The notes beneath the pieces were generated by a model. The model worked only from the letters and a program-made list of their open reading frames with translations. It was not told the DNA's origin and searched no databases. Shown here in pieces: positions 31,190 to 42,539 of a stretch of DNA of 64,000 nt. This stretch comes from Spirometra erinaceieuropaei (Eukaryota; Platyhelminthes; Cestoda; Diphyllobothriidea; Diphyllobothriidae). Numbering within the stretch: the first letter of the stretch is position 1; each line of letters starts with the position of its first letter. The position numbers were made by a program, and so were the translations under genes. Where the stretch lies: NCBI GenBank assembly GCA_902702965.1, contig CACRXP010000045.1, forward strand, positions 1,476,026 to 1,540,025, in the 5' to 3' direction.

Positions 31190-33032
31190 CAGTCGATCTC
31201 TACGGCACACGAGCCGGGGGATCCTCAAAGCGGCAATACTCGACAGTGCACGGCGTCGCCGCAAATTGGGTGATGACCGGTTGTCTGGGTAATTTGAGTG
31301 AATCCGCCAAAGCAGCCCTCCACTGACCGTGCCTTGGTTCACAACTCGTCCTCTCATCGTTTCACTCAGCAACAACTAGCGGTTCTATCCTATGACGCGA
31401 AGTTCAGCACAAGAGATGCTCGATCAGAAGACCAACAGCTCAAACGAGCACACATCATCGAGCTCCTAGAACTGTGTCTAAAGATCTCTTTACATTCAAA
31501 GGCCAAGTCTACGAGCAAAAGAAGGCGACATCGATTGGCTCGCTTCTGTCTGGCCTAATTGTCGAAGCAGTTTTGCAGAGGCTCGAGCAGCTGGTCTTCA
31601 ACTCGTTTCCCCCTGAAGTTCTGGGCCAGATACGTCGAGGACACGTTCGTTGTAATCGAGAGGAGCGAGGTGAAGGCTTTCAAGGCAATGTTGAACTCAA
31701 TCTTTCCCGACATTCAGTTTACTATGGAAGAGGAAGTCAACAATCAGTTGCCCTTCCTGGGCGTACATATTACAAAATTGACAGACGGGAAGGTAAGGAC
31801 AACGGTTTACCGTAAGGCAACAAATGCTAGGCGCATCCTCCATTTCCGAAGCAACCACCCTGTTGGTCATAAACTCTGTTGTGTCAGAATTCCCTCTTAA
31901 CGTGTTCAAACACACCGTATCGACGACAGTGGGAGGAAGGAGGAGGTGAATTATTACAGGCCGTTTTTAAAGCCAACGGCTACCCGAAGTCCTTCACACG
32001 AAATTGCCTCAAAAAGCCTCATTTTGAACGGTCGAGTGGAGAAAAACCGAAGTTCTGACTTTCATAACCCTCCATGAAGAACGTATCAGAGGCAACAGCA
32101 AGAATGCTGAAACCTTTTGGGATTTGCATGGCTCATAAACCACAGTTCACCATCAGGCGGCAAATCCTGAAGCCTACCAACAACAGAAAAGTCAGCGATG
32201 GTTTGCAGCATACCATGCCTAAATTGCAATGCGAGGTATGTTGATGAAACGGGCAAACGCCCCGGTAAAAGATTGCACGAACGGCAAGATTGCCAACGGC
32301 TACCCGAAGTCCTTCATACGCAAATGCCTTAAAAAGCCTCATTTTGAGCAGTCGAGTGGAGAAAAGCCCAAGTTCTTGCTCTCAATACCCTATGTGAAGA
32401 ACGTATCAGACGCAACGGCAAGAATCCTGAAACCTTTTGGGATTGGCGTGGCTCATAAACCAGAATGCACCATCAGACAGCAAATCATGAAGCCCAAAGA
32501 CCCGCTACCAACAACAGAACAGTCGGCGGTGGTCTACAGCATACCATGCCTAAATTGCAATGCAAGGTATGTTGGTGAAACGGGCAAACGCCCCGGTAAA
32601 AGATTGCACGAATACCAACTTACAAGCAATCGCAAGGACAAGCTGTCTTTGGTCTATGATCACGTAAGAGAACTGAACCACGATTTTGCCTTTGAGAAAG
32701 CGAGGGTAATTGGTCGAGCCAATGAGAAGATGGCCAGACTGGTGCTCGAAAGTTGGTCCTCGACTGGTACACTCAACCGAGCTATAGATCTACATCCCCC
32801 CTGCCAGGCGCTACATACAAGGCTCGGGTCAGTCCGGACAGGACCAGTAAGGCGAGGGACCGAGAGTCAACGCTCACGGAAAAGAGCGGAGTTGGAAGTC
32901 AGAGGTCATGCAAGCAAAGCCGAACACTGTCTCACCGATGCGCCCGCGAAGCTGAATGCTGCTCACCTGAACAGCAACGACCGATCAGTCCACCGGCTGA
33001 CGTGGGAGGGGCCAAGCGGCACGTTGATTTGA
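31190..33032 (+). pseudogene. PLE-B reverse transcriptase / GIY-YIG polyprotein, broken
   Basis: N-terminal remnants run from SRSLRHTSRGILKAAI (about 31190) to VHNSSSHRFTQQQLAVLS (31330-31385). A deletion removes the central RT. FTFKGQVYEQKKATSIGSLL (about 31483-31545, motif B region) is followed by a frameshift. KFWARYVEDTFVVIERSEVK (about 31617-31676) holds motif C as YVED instead of YxDD, so the first catalytic Asp is Glu. Then come VNNQLPFLGVHITK, TTVYRKATNARRILHFRSNH and a duplicated connector. The last 267-codon frame (32229-33032) is open: YVKNVSDATARILKPFGIGV, the GIY-YIG core SAVVYSIPCLNCNARYVGET with KRPGKRLHEY, and ARLVLESWSSTGTLNRAIDL. The endonuclease domain itself looks intact. 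Confidence 0.8.
31971..32610 (+). repeat. Tandem duplication inside PLE-B (about 320-bp unit)
   Basis: Unit 1 (31971-32276) and unit 2 (32293-32610) share sequence from GCCAACGGCTACCCGAAGTC to GGTAAAAGATTGCACGAA. Unit 1 has in-frame stops (TTCTGACTTTCATAA near 32052) and a small deletion. Unit 2 stays open. Confidence 0.85.
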
Positions 33033-33154
33033 ACTCAATTACGCTGACCCCAAAGGGAACAAAGGTCACGCAGGCCTGTCAGCGGTCAGCCCCGGGGAGA
33101 TCTAAGCCAGTCAGCGGCGAACAGGCATGTCAAAGTTTGTGCGTCGTGCACGGC

Positions 33155-33161
33155 TATAAAA
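33155..33161 (+). promoter_or_regulatory. TATA-like box in the PLE-B terminal repeat
   Basis: TATAAAA lies about 60 bases upstream of the hammerhead core. Equivalents are TATAAATA at 24569 (PLE-A) and TATAAC at 26221 (PLE-D). Confidence 0.4.
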
Positions 33162-33219
33162 CAAGGCAAAAGGCAATGTTGAACAAATCAAGACCGGCAG
33201 AAGCAACAAGTACGCTACT

Positions 33220-33253
33220 CTGATGATGGAAACGAGGAAGTTTCCGAAACTTC
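33220..33253 (+). ncRNA. Hammerhead-like ribozyme motif (PLE-B)
   Basis: CTGATGA, unpaired T, a perfect 6-bp stem II (GGAAAC/GTTTCC, loop GAGGAA), GAA, ACTT and C. Stem II is the best in the window, but the tetranucleotide ACTT is not fully self-complementary; the fragment at 6120-6245 has ACGT. 34 nt. Confidence 0.6.
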
Positions 33254-33332
33254 AGTTGGAACACAACATGGTCAATGAATTCGCCCTCTCTTCTTCTTCT
33301 TCGTCTTCTTTGGGAGATGATGGATAAGATAC

Positions 33333-34059
33333 AAAGTCTGGACCTCGAATCTTTACGCATACCATTATAGATGTATTGGAAGATGAGCATACGTGACCAG
33401 TATGATATCGCGCAACTCCCTCCCACTCATACACAAACTTACTGCTTCGGTTCGGCGGTTTCTGAACCAGTTAAAGTGCGTACTTCTAAAACTCCTATCA
33501 GTTGGAAATGTGTATTTTGTCATTGCCAGTGAACTGGGGCACAAAAGGAGGAATCAATTTTTTTAAAAAATCTGGCCGGAAACAGTTTCAGGCAGTCAAA
33601 AGTCTTTTTCTACGGACGTAGATAAATAAACGCGACTGACCTGCACTTTCCTGTAAGGCCTCCTTGCTGACACCTAATCTGATAAGCCCGTGTAGACCGA
33701 CTTTCAGACAACGCTTGGAGCTGATTGGCGGACTGCCATGCTACGGACGTTTAGGTAATTGCCTTAATTGAGGCGGAGGCGTATGCTCACGCGCCCACCA
33801 CCCGCTGAAGCATTTTGGCATCAGAATTTGCAATAAGTTAGGCCCTCCGATGGATTCCCTGAGGATACCTGTAGGACGTGCGCACATTTTGGTGCAAAAT
33901 TTCCGCAGTTGTTTTTGTCTCTAAGAGCTCTTGAATACGATGTAGCGGTTTTTTTTCCGGCGAAATTTTAGCATGATCGGGAATGCTACATGGTCAGTTT
34001 TTGATCGCAGGCTAGTGCTTCAAAATAAACAAAACATCATGGAAAAAACAGATAACGCT
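33333..34059. other. Unassigned DNA
   Basis: No ORF with a domain and no repeat recognised. Confidence 0.45.
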
Positions 34060-34228
34060 CGTTGTCTGTTTGTTAGAAGTCCAAAGCCTCTACCCACTGG
34101 GCCACGGGCCCGTTGTTCTGTCGGTTTCGATCGCGAATATACAATGGTAGAGGAGGACGCTCACCGACCGTTATGGCTGGCTGAAGACGGCCAACAAGCC
34201 AAAAATGGCCATTCCAGTCTCCTTGATC
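34060..34228 (-). mobile_element. SINE-1, internally deleted
   Basis: The minus strand has GGGCCCGTGGCCCAGTGGGT as tRNA head (34117-34098) and the body end GGCCATTTTTGGCTTGTTGG (34206-34187). The order is disrupted, with the trailing GGTGAGCG block between them. Confidence 0.5.
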
Positions 34229-34232
34229 TTTC

Positions 34233-34380
34233 TTTCGAAAGCCGATATCCTGCCAAGTCCGAAATATCATAGCATTATGCCGCATGATAATCAGCATTAC
34301 AATCGCGCCTAAGTAATCCTCCTAGTCGAAAACGCGTTTCAGAATTTCAGCCAAAATTGCATGAGATCGGCCACTCACTG
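34233..34380 (+). mobile_element. Foldback element, right end fragment
   Basis: From GAAAGCCGATATCCTGCC to the CACTG terminus at 34376-34380 followed by TA, it matches the last 150 bases of the right arm. Confidence 0.7.
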
Positions 34381-35935
34381 TATATGATCGGGAAGGTTAC
34401 ATGGTCTGTTCTGGTTCGCAGACTAGCGTTTCGAAATGCACGAAAGAGAATGGAGATATAACATAGTTTGTCTCTGGTGCAGAGATTGAATGACTTGAAT
34501 AGCCGTGTCTCCCATACTTACGATATTATGAAGACTAGACTCGGAATCAAAACCCGTGCCTTCCGGAGTGAGATTGGAGCACGGTTGTCTGATAATGACG
34601 GATATGTCGGAAACGGTAATTCCAGCCGGCAGACTCCTCAGATTTTGGTTTTCCATCACTAGTAAAGCGACCACGAGAGCATAGCTCCTGTATTACCCCT
34701 GCAGGCAGCCAACTTGGCTAACTTCACAGTCTCACCTCATTTTTTTCCGTTTTTAATATCATATACACATCACAAATGCCCTGACTACTAGTGGTTTTCA
34801 CGCCACACGATTGGAATTGGCCAGTTATTCCGTCTCCTCTCGTCTTTCCGGAGCAACTGGTCGAATTTCTAAAGGCAGGCCAGCCAACTGTTACTAGTGG
34901 AGGCGTAAACTCGCGGCCTCCCGAAAAAAATTCTGTAGAACAAAGCAGAGACCTCTTTAAATGCTCACAATGATTTCTTTTAATAAAATAGAAAGGAGTT
35001 AGTCGTGGTTGCTTAACTCTCTATTTTTAGTCAGTCTCACAGCGCCCGGTCTTGGTGCAGTATGTGCTCCTCTTTGTGTCTCCAACATTAATCCTTTGCG
35101 AGTAGTCATTGCACCTATTAACCGGAATCATGAAATTGTCACCTGCATTGGCCACTTGACAAAGTTATCTGAATCCACACAGAAATTATAAACGTTTTTT
35201 TTACAAAAGGCCTCTGTCACCTAATTGTACAGTGTTCTGCGCATTACTCGAAGCTGTCACTGCGGGATGGTTTTTAATTCATGTCCACTTACAGATCTAA
35301 CGAACCTCTTGTCTTATTTTGATCTAAAGCAGGCGACATTTCAGGCCGCTCGGAGGATTCGGACAGCCGTGTAAAAGGTTTAGGAATAACGTAATTTACC
35401 AGCAGTTAAATTTATTGCCTATTGTCAAGGGCTTAAGATGCGCGATAAAAGCGCTTCTGTGGTTGGTTGGTTTGGTCTCGATCGATTTTTCTCCCATCGC
35501 CCTGATTGGTCGGTCATGTTTGGTTAATAGGACATTGGCGTTACTAATTCGCGTTCAGGAAGTAACTACTGCGTTCACGTGGTGTGTATGGAGTTTCAGG
35601 GTAGCTAATCTTATCGAGCACATCGAAGGCATCTCATTCTTGGCCGTAAAGAGGTAGTGGTTCATATCCCAACAATCTGCAAAGAGTTCTATGAGCCTGT
35701 TGTTTGAACTCGCCTTCGAAAAATGCCTTGTCCCAGGGTTTTTACCCTATTCTTTACCAGCTCACAATCTGTCTAGATAGGCGCTCTTGTATTATATCCG
35801 TTTTTACAATTTCCAGCTTGTCTGACTTCACACCTCAACTTGCGTGGATCATAGCATTTTACGTATATCCTTCAATATTTTATATAAGGGAGGGCGGGTT
35901 GGGCTAAATCCCAGTTGGTAGCCAGTAATGGGGAA
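34381..35935. other. Unassigned DNA
   Basis: ORFs up to 83 codons without motif. Nothing is recognised. Confidence 0.45.
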
Positions 35936-36310
35936 GCGGACGACGACCTTAACCGCTATCCTAACCTTAACCCTAACCCTAACCTTAACCTTTAACGTTA
36001 ACCCTAACAGCAACCCTAACTCTAACCGAAATCGTAAACGTTTCCGTAGCCCTTAGACATAGCCGTAACTGTGAAACCTAACCGTCTTACTAAAACCTAA
36101 TTGTAAACTCAAACACAAACCGTAATCCAAAAACCTAAGCCTGGAGGCATAACCCTAACCCGAAAATCGGAAACCATTAACCGGTACCCTAATACTAACC
36201 TCAAACGTAAAACGGAAGCCAAACGGGTCAGATGTGATTATGTAGCCCCACAAAAAGCCCCAGCCACCTGTAATACGGGACCTGACTACCAACTGCGATC
36301 TAGCCGCGGG
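35936..36310 (+). repeat. Degenerate telomere-like tract (repeat T)
   Basis: Dense CCTAA/CTTAACC/CCCTAACC units run from 35945 to about 36010 and decay to about 36210. A GCCCCAGCCACCTGTAATAC block follows at 36258. The perfect animal repeat CCCTAA occurs only in short runs. A TTGGTAGCCAG/CTGACTACCAA pair brackets the tract. Confidence 0.7.
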
Positions 36311-37351
36311 TTGTAGTTACTGATCGGAGTTTAGGCTTAAGCGATGCGTTCGAAGCACTTTTGTGTAAAAATTTCGTTGCATCGAAGCTATCCACCTACG
36401 CGTCATACCAGCTGTGATTTTTATTGCATGGGATTCCAGGGCACAGAGGACGCGCACCGTCCTACTTCGATGCCGACGTCAACTCTCTGACCAGATCCGT
36501 TCTGCTGCACAGGGCACAAGGTCTGGAAAATTATAATATAGCCAGAAGTTGGCAAAACATTCTTGCGTGTTTGTTCTAGAGTATTTTATTGTTATGCCGT
36601 GGAAACAAGGAAGAATTTTACAATGCCTTAATGCGATTCATACGGCCCTTGATGCACTCACCTATATTCCTATTTAAAGGAGGAGTACTTCGGTGTTGTG
36701 CAGAAGAGTCGAATTAGCCTGAGTGTCCTCTTTTAGTGAAACAAACTTTTTGCTCCGGCGTTACAGCTGTTGAAAATGACACAACCATGAACAACAAAAA
36801 TCGTACACACGTCGCCTTCTCATATGGCTAGAGGCAACAGCCCGGGAATATTAATTTTCTGCGCCAAAAGGCAGTTCACGAAATGTATATTTCACGGTAG
36901 GCGGGAATAAATTAGATAGAGATTCATCAAGCAGGGCATTATTAATTGCATTTCTGCTTCGCATGATACGTGCCGAATATTTCTGTTAAACTGATGAAAA
37001 GAGGAATCAGCAGTGATTTTGCAGGTATTTAAAGGAGTCCTGAAAGCAGAACTCCTATTATTCCGCCTCCATGGGACTTTTCTGTTTGCTGTTGGTAAAC
37101 TTGCATTCTATTTGCCTGCACCCACAGCATGCAAAAGTAGGGTTGCGGCGTTGTTGTTTTTTTGTGGTAGGATTGCAGCAGTAGCTTAGGAGCATCAGCT
37201 TTGGCTGTCACGTTAGCCTTCTGAAATATTAATGTTGGGGGAAGAAAGAAAATAACTTGTGGAACACATTTCGTAAACAGTATTTCAGACAGCTGGGTTG
37301 ACTCACCTTTGCAAAAGCCTGTGTTGCGGCTTTCTGGGGTCGCCCGCCCTG
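36311..37351. other. Unassigned DNA
   Basis: Only short ORFs (60 codons at most). No feature is recognised. Confidence 0.45.
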
Positions 37352-38346
37352 CAATAGGTAGGCTAACTCATGAACGTCAACAGAAATTACGAAATGCGTT
37401 TTCGTTTTGGAAAGATTAATTATGTAGGGCTGTAAAACTAATCAGTCTACAGTATAATTCTACAATAATTCAGTTACCTATGGAAGCTGGCTTTCGATGG
37501 ATCTTCCTCCCGGCTGCATACAAAAATAACACTCTGTAAAAATGATTACTTAAGTAGCATGCATTTTTCTCTTTGATTTTCGATGTCCCTAAGAGTCCAA
37601 TTATATTTCGTGGAAAACATGTATAAAAATAGTCATTCTTTTACTCATTCGGTAGAAAATTACGTCTTCTTCTAATTTTATGCTCAAAGGAGGGACACAA
37701 TTCAGTTTTAAAAATGTTTCGGATTGTAGGACTTTTAAATACCGTGAAATGGCCGTTCAGAAAACGTCATGTCTCTGCATTTACCAATATGGCTTGTAAA
37801 GGTAACAATATGGATCAGGTCCAAAGCTAAATTTTATGAACCCCATATAGCCTCCTCTTAATACAGTAGAAAAATGTGTGGTTTTTTTTCGCACGCGGAA
37901 ATTTTACGGTTTGTAGTTTGAAAACCCTGAATTTAAGTGTAACGGCTGAGCGGGTTCGAAATTCTTCGGGAATTGGAAACCTTTTTAAAAACCGAATAAT
38001 ACCCTTCCTTCGAGTATGAAATTGAAAGAAGACGTAAGTTTTTACCGAACGAGCAAAAGAATAAATATTTTCATGCATGATTTTCATGAAATATGATTGG
38101 ACTTTATAGACATCGAAAATCAATGAGAAAAATTCATGCCACTTAAGTAGTCATTTTTTAAAGAGTGTAGTTTTTGCACGAGACCGGAAGGAAGTTCGTT
38201 TGAAAGCCGGCATCCTGTAGAAACTGAAATATTATAAAATTATGTTACAGGCCGGCTACTTTTACAACCCTACTAAATTGATATTTTCGAAACTAAAATG
38301 CATTTCGGAATTTCGCTTGACATTTCATGAGTTAGCCGACCTACTG
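37352..38346 (+). mobile_element. Foldback element, complete 995-bp copy (second subfamily)
   Basis: Ends read CAATAGGTAGGCTAACTCAT and ATGAGTTAGCCGACCTACTG, the latter followed by TA. Arms of about 370 bases enclose a core that includes TAACGGCTGAGCGGGTTCG near 37950. No transposase is encoded; the 98-codon minus ORF inside is not conserved. Confidence 0.75.
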
Positions 38347-38619
38347 TATGTTTATCGATTTTCTACTTCACCCGGTGGCGACCGCTGAGCCGGTGAAAAC
38401 CGTCTGAGCGACGTGCTTTAGTGCTGAGTTTGCCCCCTAAAAAGGGTCACGCGGTAGATGTCCTGACCTAACACGGGGGGCGGATCGGAGTCCGCCAGGC
38501 GTAATGGGGAATGCGCACCCCCTAACAGATGCCAAAATGGGAAGTGGGGCTGCACGCCCATGGGGATCCGTGTCTCCCCTCTACTTTTCTTAGTGTACAA
38601 AATCCTGGTCAGCGCATTT
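38347..38619. other. Unassigned GC-rich DNA
   Basis: It adjoins repeat W and may belong to it, but has no clear match elsewhere. Confidence 0.35.
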
Positions 38620-38870
38620 TGTAGACCCGGGGTGTGGTAGTGCGCCTAGGTGCGGGCCTTCGCAGTGCCAACCACCTGCGCCCTCCCCCACCCCCGCTCT
38701 TCTTGACCCTGTCTCGACACCGGACCCAGGTGGTGGTGGAAGAAGGGAAAGTGTGGTAGATGCTGCGCAAGTCCACCACCATCATAAAGAAATCACGAAC
38801 ATATCGCCTTCCCTGCTCTCAACCTGCTGTGGGTCACACAGTGCACATCATGGGCAGTGACAGTCGAAAT
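38620..38870 (-). repeat. Dispersed repeat W, minus copy
   Basis: The minus strand has GACTTGCGCAGCATCTACCA, the GAGGGCGCAGGTGGTTGGCA block and GGCCCGCACCTAGGCGCAC. Confidence 0.6.
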
Positions 38871-39719
38871 GTCGAGTGCTGGGTCGTCGGGCGACGAAGG
38901 GTGGTTTGAATGACACGGCGGCTTCCCGTCGGACGTCGGAAGGCACTCGAACTGGATATTTCGCCAGAAATGTTTGAACGAACGTGAGATAAAAGTTGCG
39001 TGGACAGGACCTGACATGTCTGATCTCGAATTATGAGAAAAGCACGCTCATCTGAGAAGGGTATGCACATAAAATCTACGTTTACAAGTCTGGCGCTAAG
39101 CAAACGAATTCGGAAAATCTAAACGATGTCTTCAACAAAGATACTGGCTAAAATGTCCGGCTATGCGTTTTGTCGCAATTCTACGGTTGCACAGATCCCT
39201 CAACTTCGGCTATGCTGTTCCTGATAGCCATTAATTACAATGTCACATCATCCCTAGAAAGTAGTAAATAGACTTAGGCCACTGTTTTGGATGAGAAACA
39301 CTTAGCAAAACATAGATTTCTTCGTTAGAAGATGACTTGCGCGTTGTATGTGACGTTTGCGGCTGTGGGTCTAACAATTTCATAAGTTCTAAGGAAGTTG
39401 CGAGTTGCCACTCGTTAGCAGCAATTGCACAGCACAACACGGAGGTGAAGTTGAGGGATCAACTGAAGAGCCAAACGCTTCGCATTTGCGCATGCAGTTC
39501 CAACATCGGCGGTACGCCTGTCCGAACTTTTTAAATAAATGTCTACCTAGTCTTGTAAGGAGTAGATTTTTACCAAGAGGGCAAGTTTACACGCATACAC
39601 GATTTTGCCACTTCGCGCACACACCTTTTCTGCTGTAGGCATCGTGACGGCAGACATTTGCACGCGCAGTAGGCCAAACAGAGCCTACGCACAAAGTGTG
39701 CATGTATCAGTGTGGGTGA
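38871..39719. other. Unassigned DNA
   Basis: Overlapping short ORFs without domains. Nothing is recognised. Confidence 0.4.
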
Positions 39720-41005
39720 CGACACCGCCGTTACCGACGATGCCCACAGTGTGCTTCCCGGCCAGGTGAAGCAAATTCGGCGACTTGCGTGTAATTTAGT
39801 AGACAGCGAACCTAGACTTGCGCAGCATCTACCGCACTCTCTTATCCTTCACAACTGGGACAGGTGTCAAGACAAAGCTCAGAAGACCGGAGGCGGAAGA
39901 AGGCGGAGGTGGATGGTGCGGCAGGACCCGCATCTGGGAGCTCCACTACAGACCCCCTGGTCCACACAACAAATGACTAGGATTTTAACCAACAACGACA
40001 CCCCAACACTTCGTCATGAGCTTTGACACATGTGACGGTTCGACCGTCCTGCCAGATGCTGTTAGCCGTGTGCTCCACAGCTGCGTGAAGCAGTCTCACG
40101 GACTTGCGCGTGAATTAGTTCATAGTGAAGGCGGACTTGCGCAGCATCTACCGCACTATGTTGTCTCCTCTTACCTCAGCCCGCTGTCCAAACATAGTCA
40201 AGAAGGTCGGAGGAGAGGGAGGGTGCAGTTGGCTGGCACGGCCGGACCCGCACCTAGGTGTATCACCACACCTCCTGGTTCGCACCAACACGAGACCAGG
40301 ATTTTTATGAACGGCATACAAGTAATGAGTCAGAAGGACGAGGAGAACTGGCCAACCATGTCCACGACCTGTATGCCCAGCGAGGATGAAAGTGCATTGA
40401 CCGGAAGGGAACCAGACGCCAGAGAGCCACCAGAGCAAACCACGCTGCGAGAGCTACTGTCTGCCGAAAAATGGCAAAGCAGACGCTCAGAAACCTTATA
40501 GCCCGGAAAGGTGGCACACATCACTGCGCTGAGCCTGGGTCAACATTGCTTTGACACATGATAGTTCGACCGTCGATTCCGACTATGTACAGCGTGTGCT
40601 ACGCAACAAGGTGAGGTGGGGATGGTGACTTGCGCGTGAATTAGTTTATGATGATAGTGCGCTTGCGCAGCATCCACTGCACTCTCGCCTCCCCACTTCC
40701 CACCTGGACCCAGTGTCAAGGCAGAGTCAAGAACGCCGGAGGCTAGGGAGGGCGCGTGTGGCTGGCACGGCCGGACCCGCACCTTGGCGCGCCACCGCAG
40801 TCCCTGGTCTATAACATACACTTGACAACAACAACATCACCCCTACAGGGGTCAGAAGGGCGAGGCTGACTGGGCAGCTATGCTCACCACCCGTATACCC
40901 AGTAAGAGCGCAAGCGCATCTACCGGCAGGGAACCAGGTGTCAGGGAACTGCCAGAGCATACCAGGCTGTGAGGGCCATGGTTTGCTGGGTCCTGGGTAT
41001 CTGGC
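39720..41005 (+). repeat. Repeat W, three units in tandem
   Basis: Units at about 39720-40015 (short), 40030-40515 and 40550-41005 share a start (TTTGACACATGNNNGTTCGACCGTC in the last two), a middle (CTTGCGCAGCATCTACCGCA) and an end (ACCAGGCGTCAGGGAACTGCCA-like). Reading frames differ between units, so protein coding is unlikely. Confidence 0.65.
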
Positions 41006-42539
41006 CCACACAATAGGCTGCGCTGTATATATGTTTGGCTATACCGGGAATCAGACTAGCGTCCGCGCCAACCCCCGGTTTGGCATCGCAGCCTAGTGGG
41101 TAAGGTAGGAGATAGCGCAGAAGATGCCGCGCATATCTACTTCATTATAAAAGGATTCACCCACAAGTTCCCGCATTGCAACCCCACCGTTTGGCACACG
41201 GAGCAAGACGTGGGCAGTCGGGACGATCGAACGGTCACCCTTATCCGTCTTAGTAGCCCAATCGAATGCTACTGTTGGGCGGGCTACTGACATGCCCCCG
41301 ATGCGACAGAAGCTAGAACCTTATCGATCGCCGTCGCAACGATACGGTACTTCAGGTAACCACGGCTACCAACCCGGTTAATGGACAGGGATTAGTCGAG
41401 AGGACTATAAAGCGAACGCGCGTGACGCACGCACGTAACGGCTTAACGACTGAGCTCAGCTCACGCCTCAGAGACTTAAGAGACATGATCCATTCAGGCG
41501 GGGGAGTGGGAGGAGGGAGGGGAAGTTGCCAACTGTGATTCAGACACAATCTGGCCTCATTTTAGTAATTATAACCCTGCCGCTATCTGAAATCAAAAAC
41601 GCAGGCAACGCGGAAGAACCTCAGGCGAGCTCAATCAGACAGGACATAAAGACTTAACCGAAGTAAAGTTCATCAGTGTCGCGCCACCTGGCATTGTCTG
41701 CAACTGCAAATCGGATGTTTACCCAAGCAAAAACTAAGCTCACACCGTTCCATTGGCTTTCAGAAGCAAACAAACACCGGACGGACGGCAAAGGTTCCAG
41801 ACAGTCAACCATCTGTCAGATCGAGCTTGGTCAACCAACGATAACAAAGGCCGTAAAGACCAAGGGGCCGTCTGGAAATCGCATGCAGATTTACTTAACA
41901 GTGAAGAGCACATGCCCGTCGTAGCCGTTGGACGAGTTTTTACCTTAATGCTATAGAATCAGGCTTGGATAGGGGAGTGGGGTTACTTTTCGAGGTTGCT
42001 CCCCAGTCACCACAACTTCCATCATTCACGTACACGAGGCATCTCTTTCCAAGAACTCTAGGGTCTTCAGATGGTCTATCATTTCATTTTTCTCAAATGT
42101 AATCAAATAAAGCTAACATTATGTTTTAAATAAAAAGGGCCGCGCCCAAACAATCCTCGTAGAGTATACCTTGAGTTGTTCGACTAAAGGCCGTGGACAA
42201 CCGTAATCTTTGAAAACGATACCTTCTGGCTTGGTTAGGAAGCGGCAGGTAGCTCCATCTTGGTACATCTAGTCAACACTGGTCATGGGGTGGGCGACGG
42301 TGAGGCCTTGACGGTGATCAGTCGTGCCACCGAAAACAGTGCTTCACAGTGACGGTAAAAGTATAGACCAACTGATTGCAGAAGCCAGTCTTAAGTGTGC
42401 GGCAGGACCCTGCTTCAGCCCCATACTCACCGACAGCAACGAGGCTCGCCTAACGCTGCCGTCAGTTTGTTTGTCGTAAAGCAAGCTGGCGCTGCATCGA
42501 CCTTGCAGTGACCTTGAGCTGGGCACCTGCTTAATCGGT
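41006..42539. other. Unassigned DNA with an H fragment
   Basis: A diverged H fragment lies at 41740-41830 (TTCCATTGGCTTTCAGAAGC). At 41089-41110 a GCAGCCTAGTGGGTAAGG stretch resembles a tRNA A box, but no B box follows at a sensible distance. Confidence 0.4.

Larger units (their letters stand above)
30885..33332 (+). mobile_element. PLE-B, 2.45-kb copy with inverted terminal repeats
   Basis: The ends (30885-31080 minus, 33140-33332 plus) are inverted repeats of about 190 bases. Each has a TATA-like element, a hammerhead-like motif, a CTTCTTCGTCTTCTT tract and a GATGATGGATAAGATA-type terminus. Between them lies a broken PLE reading frame. This inverted arrangement of terminal repeats is typical of Penelope-like elements. 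Confidence 0.8.

Noticed and set aside
36211..36310. True chromosome end beside the telomere-like tract
   Set aside because: Ordinary sequence continues on both sides and similar tracts recur inside the window, so these are interstitial.
39720..41005. CRISPR-like array
   Set aside because: The units are about 450 bases, imperfect and of transposon type, not short exact repeats with unique spacers, and the DNA is eukaryotic.
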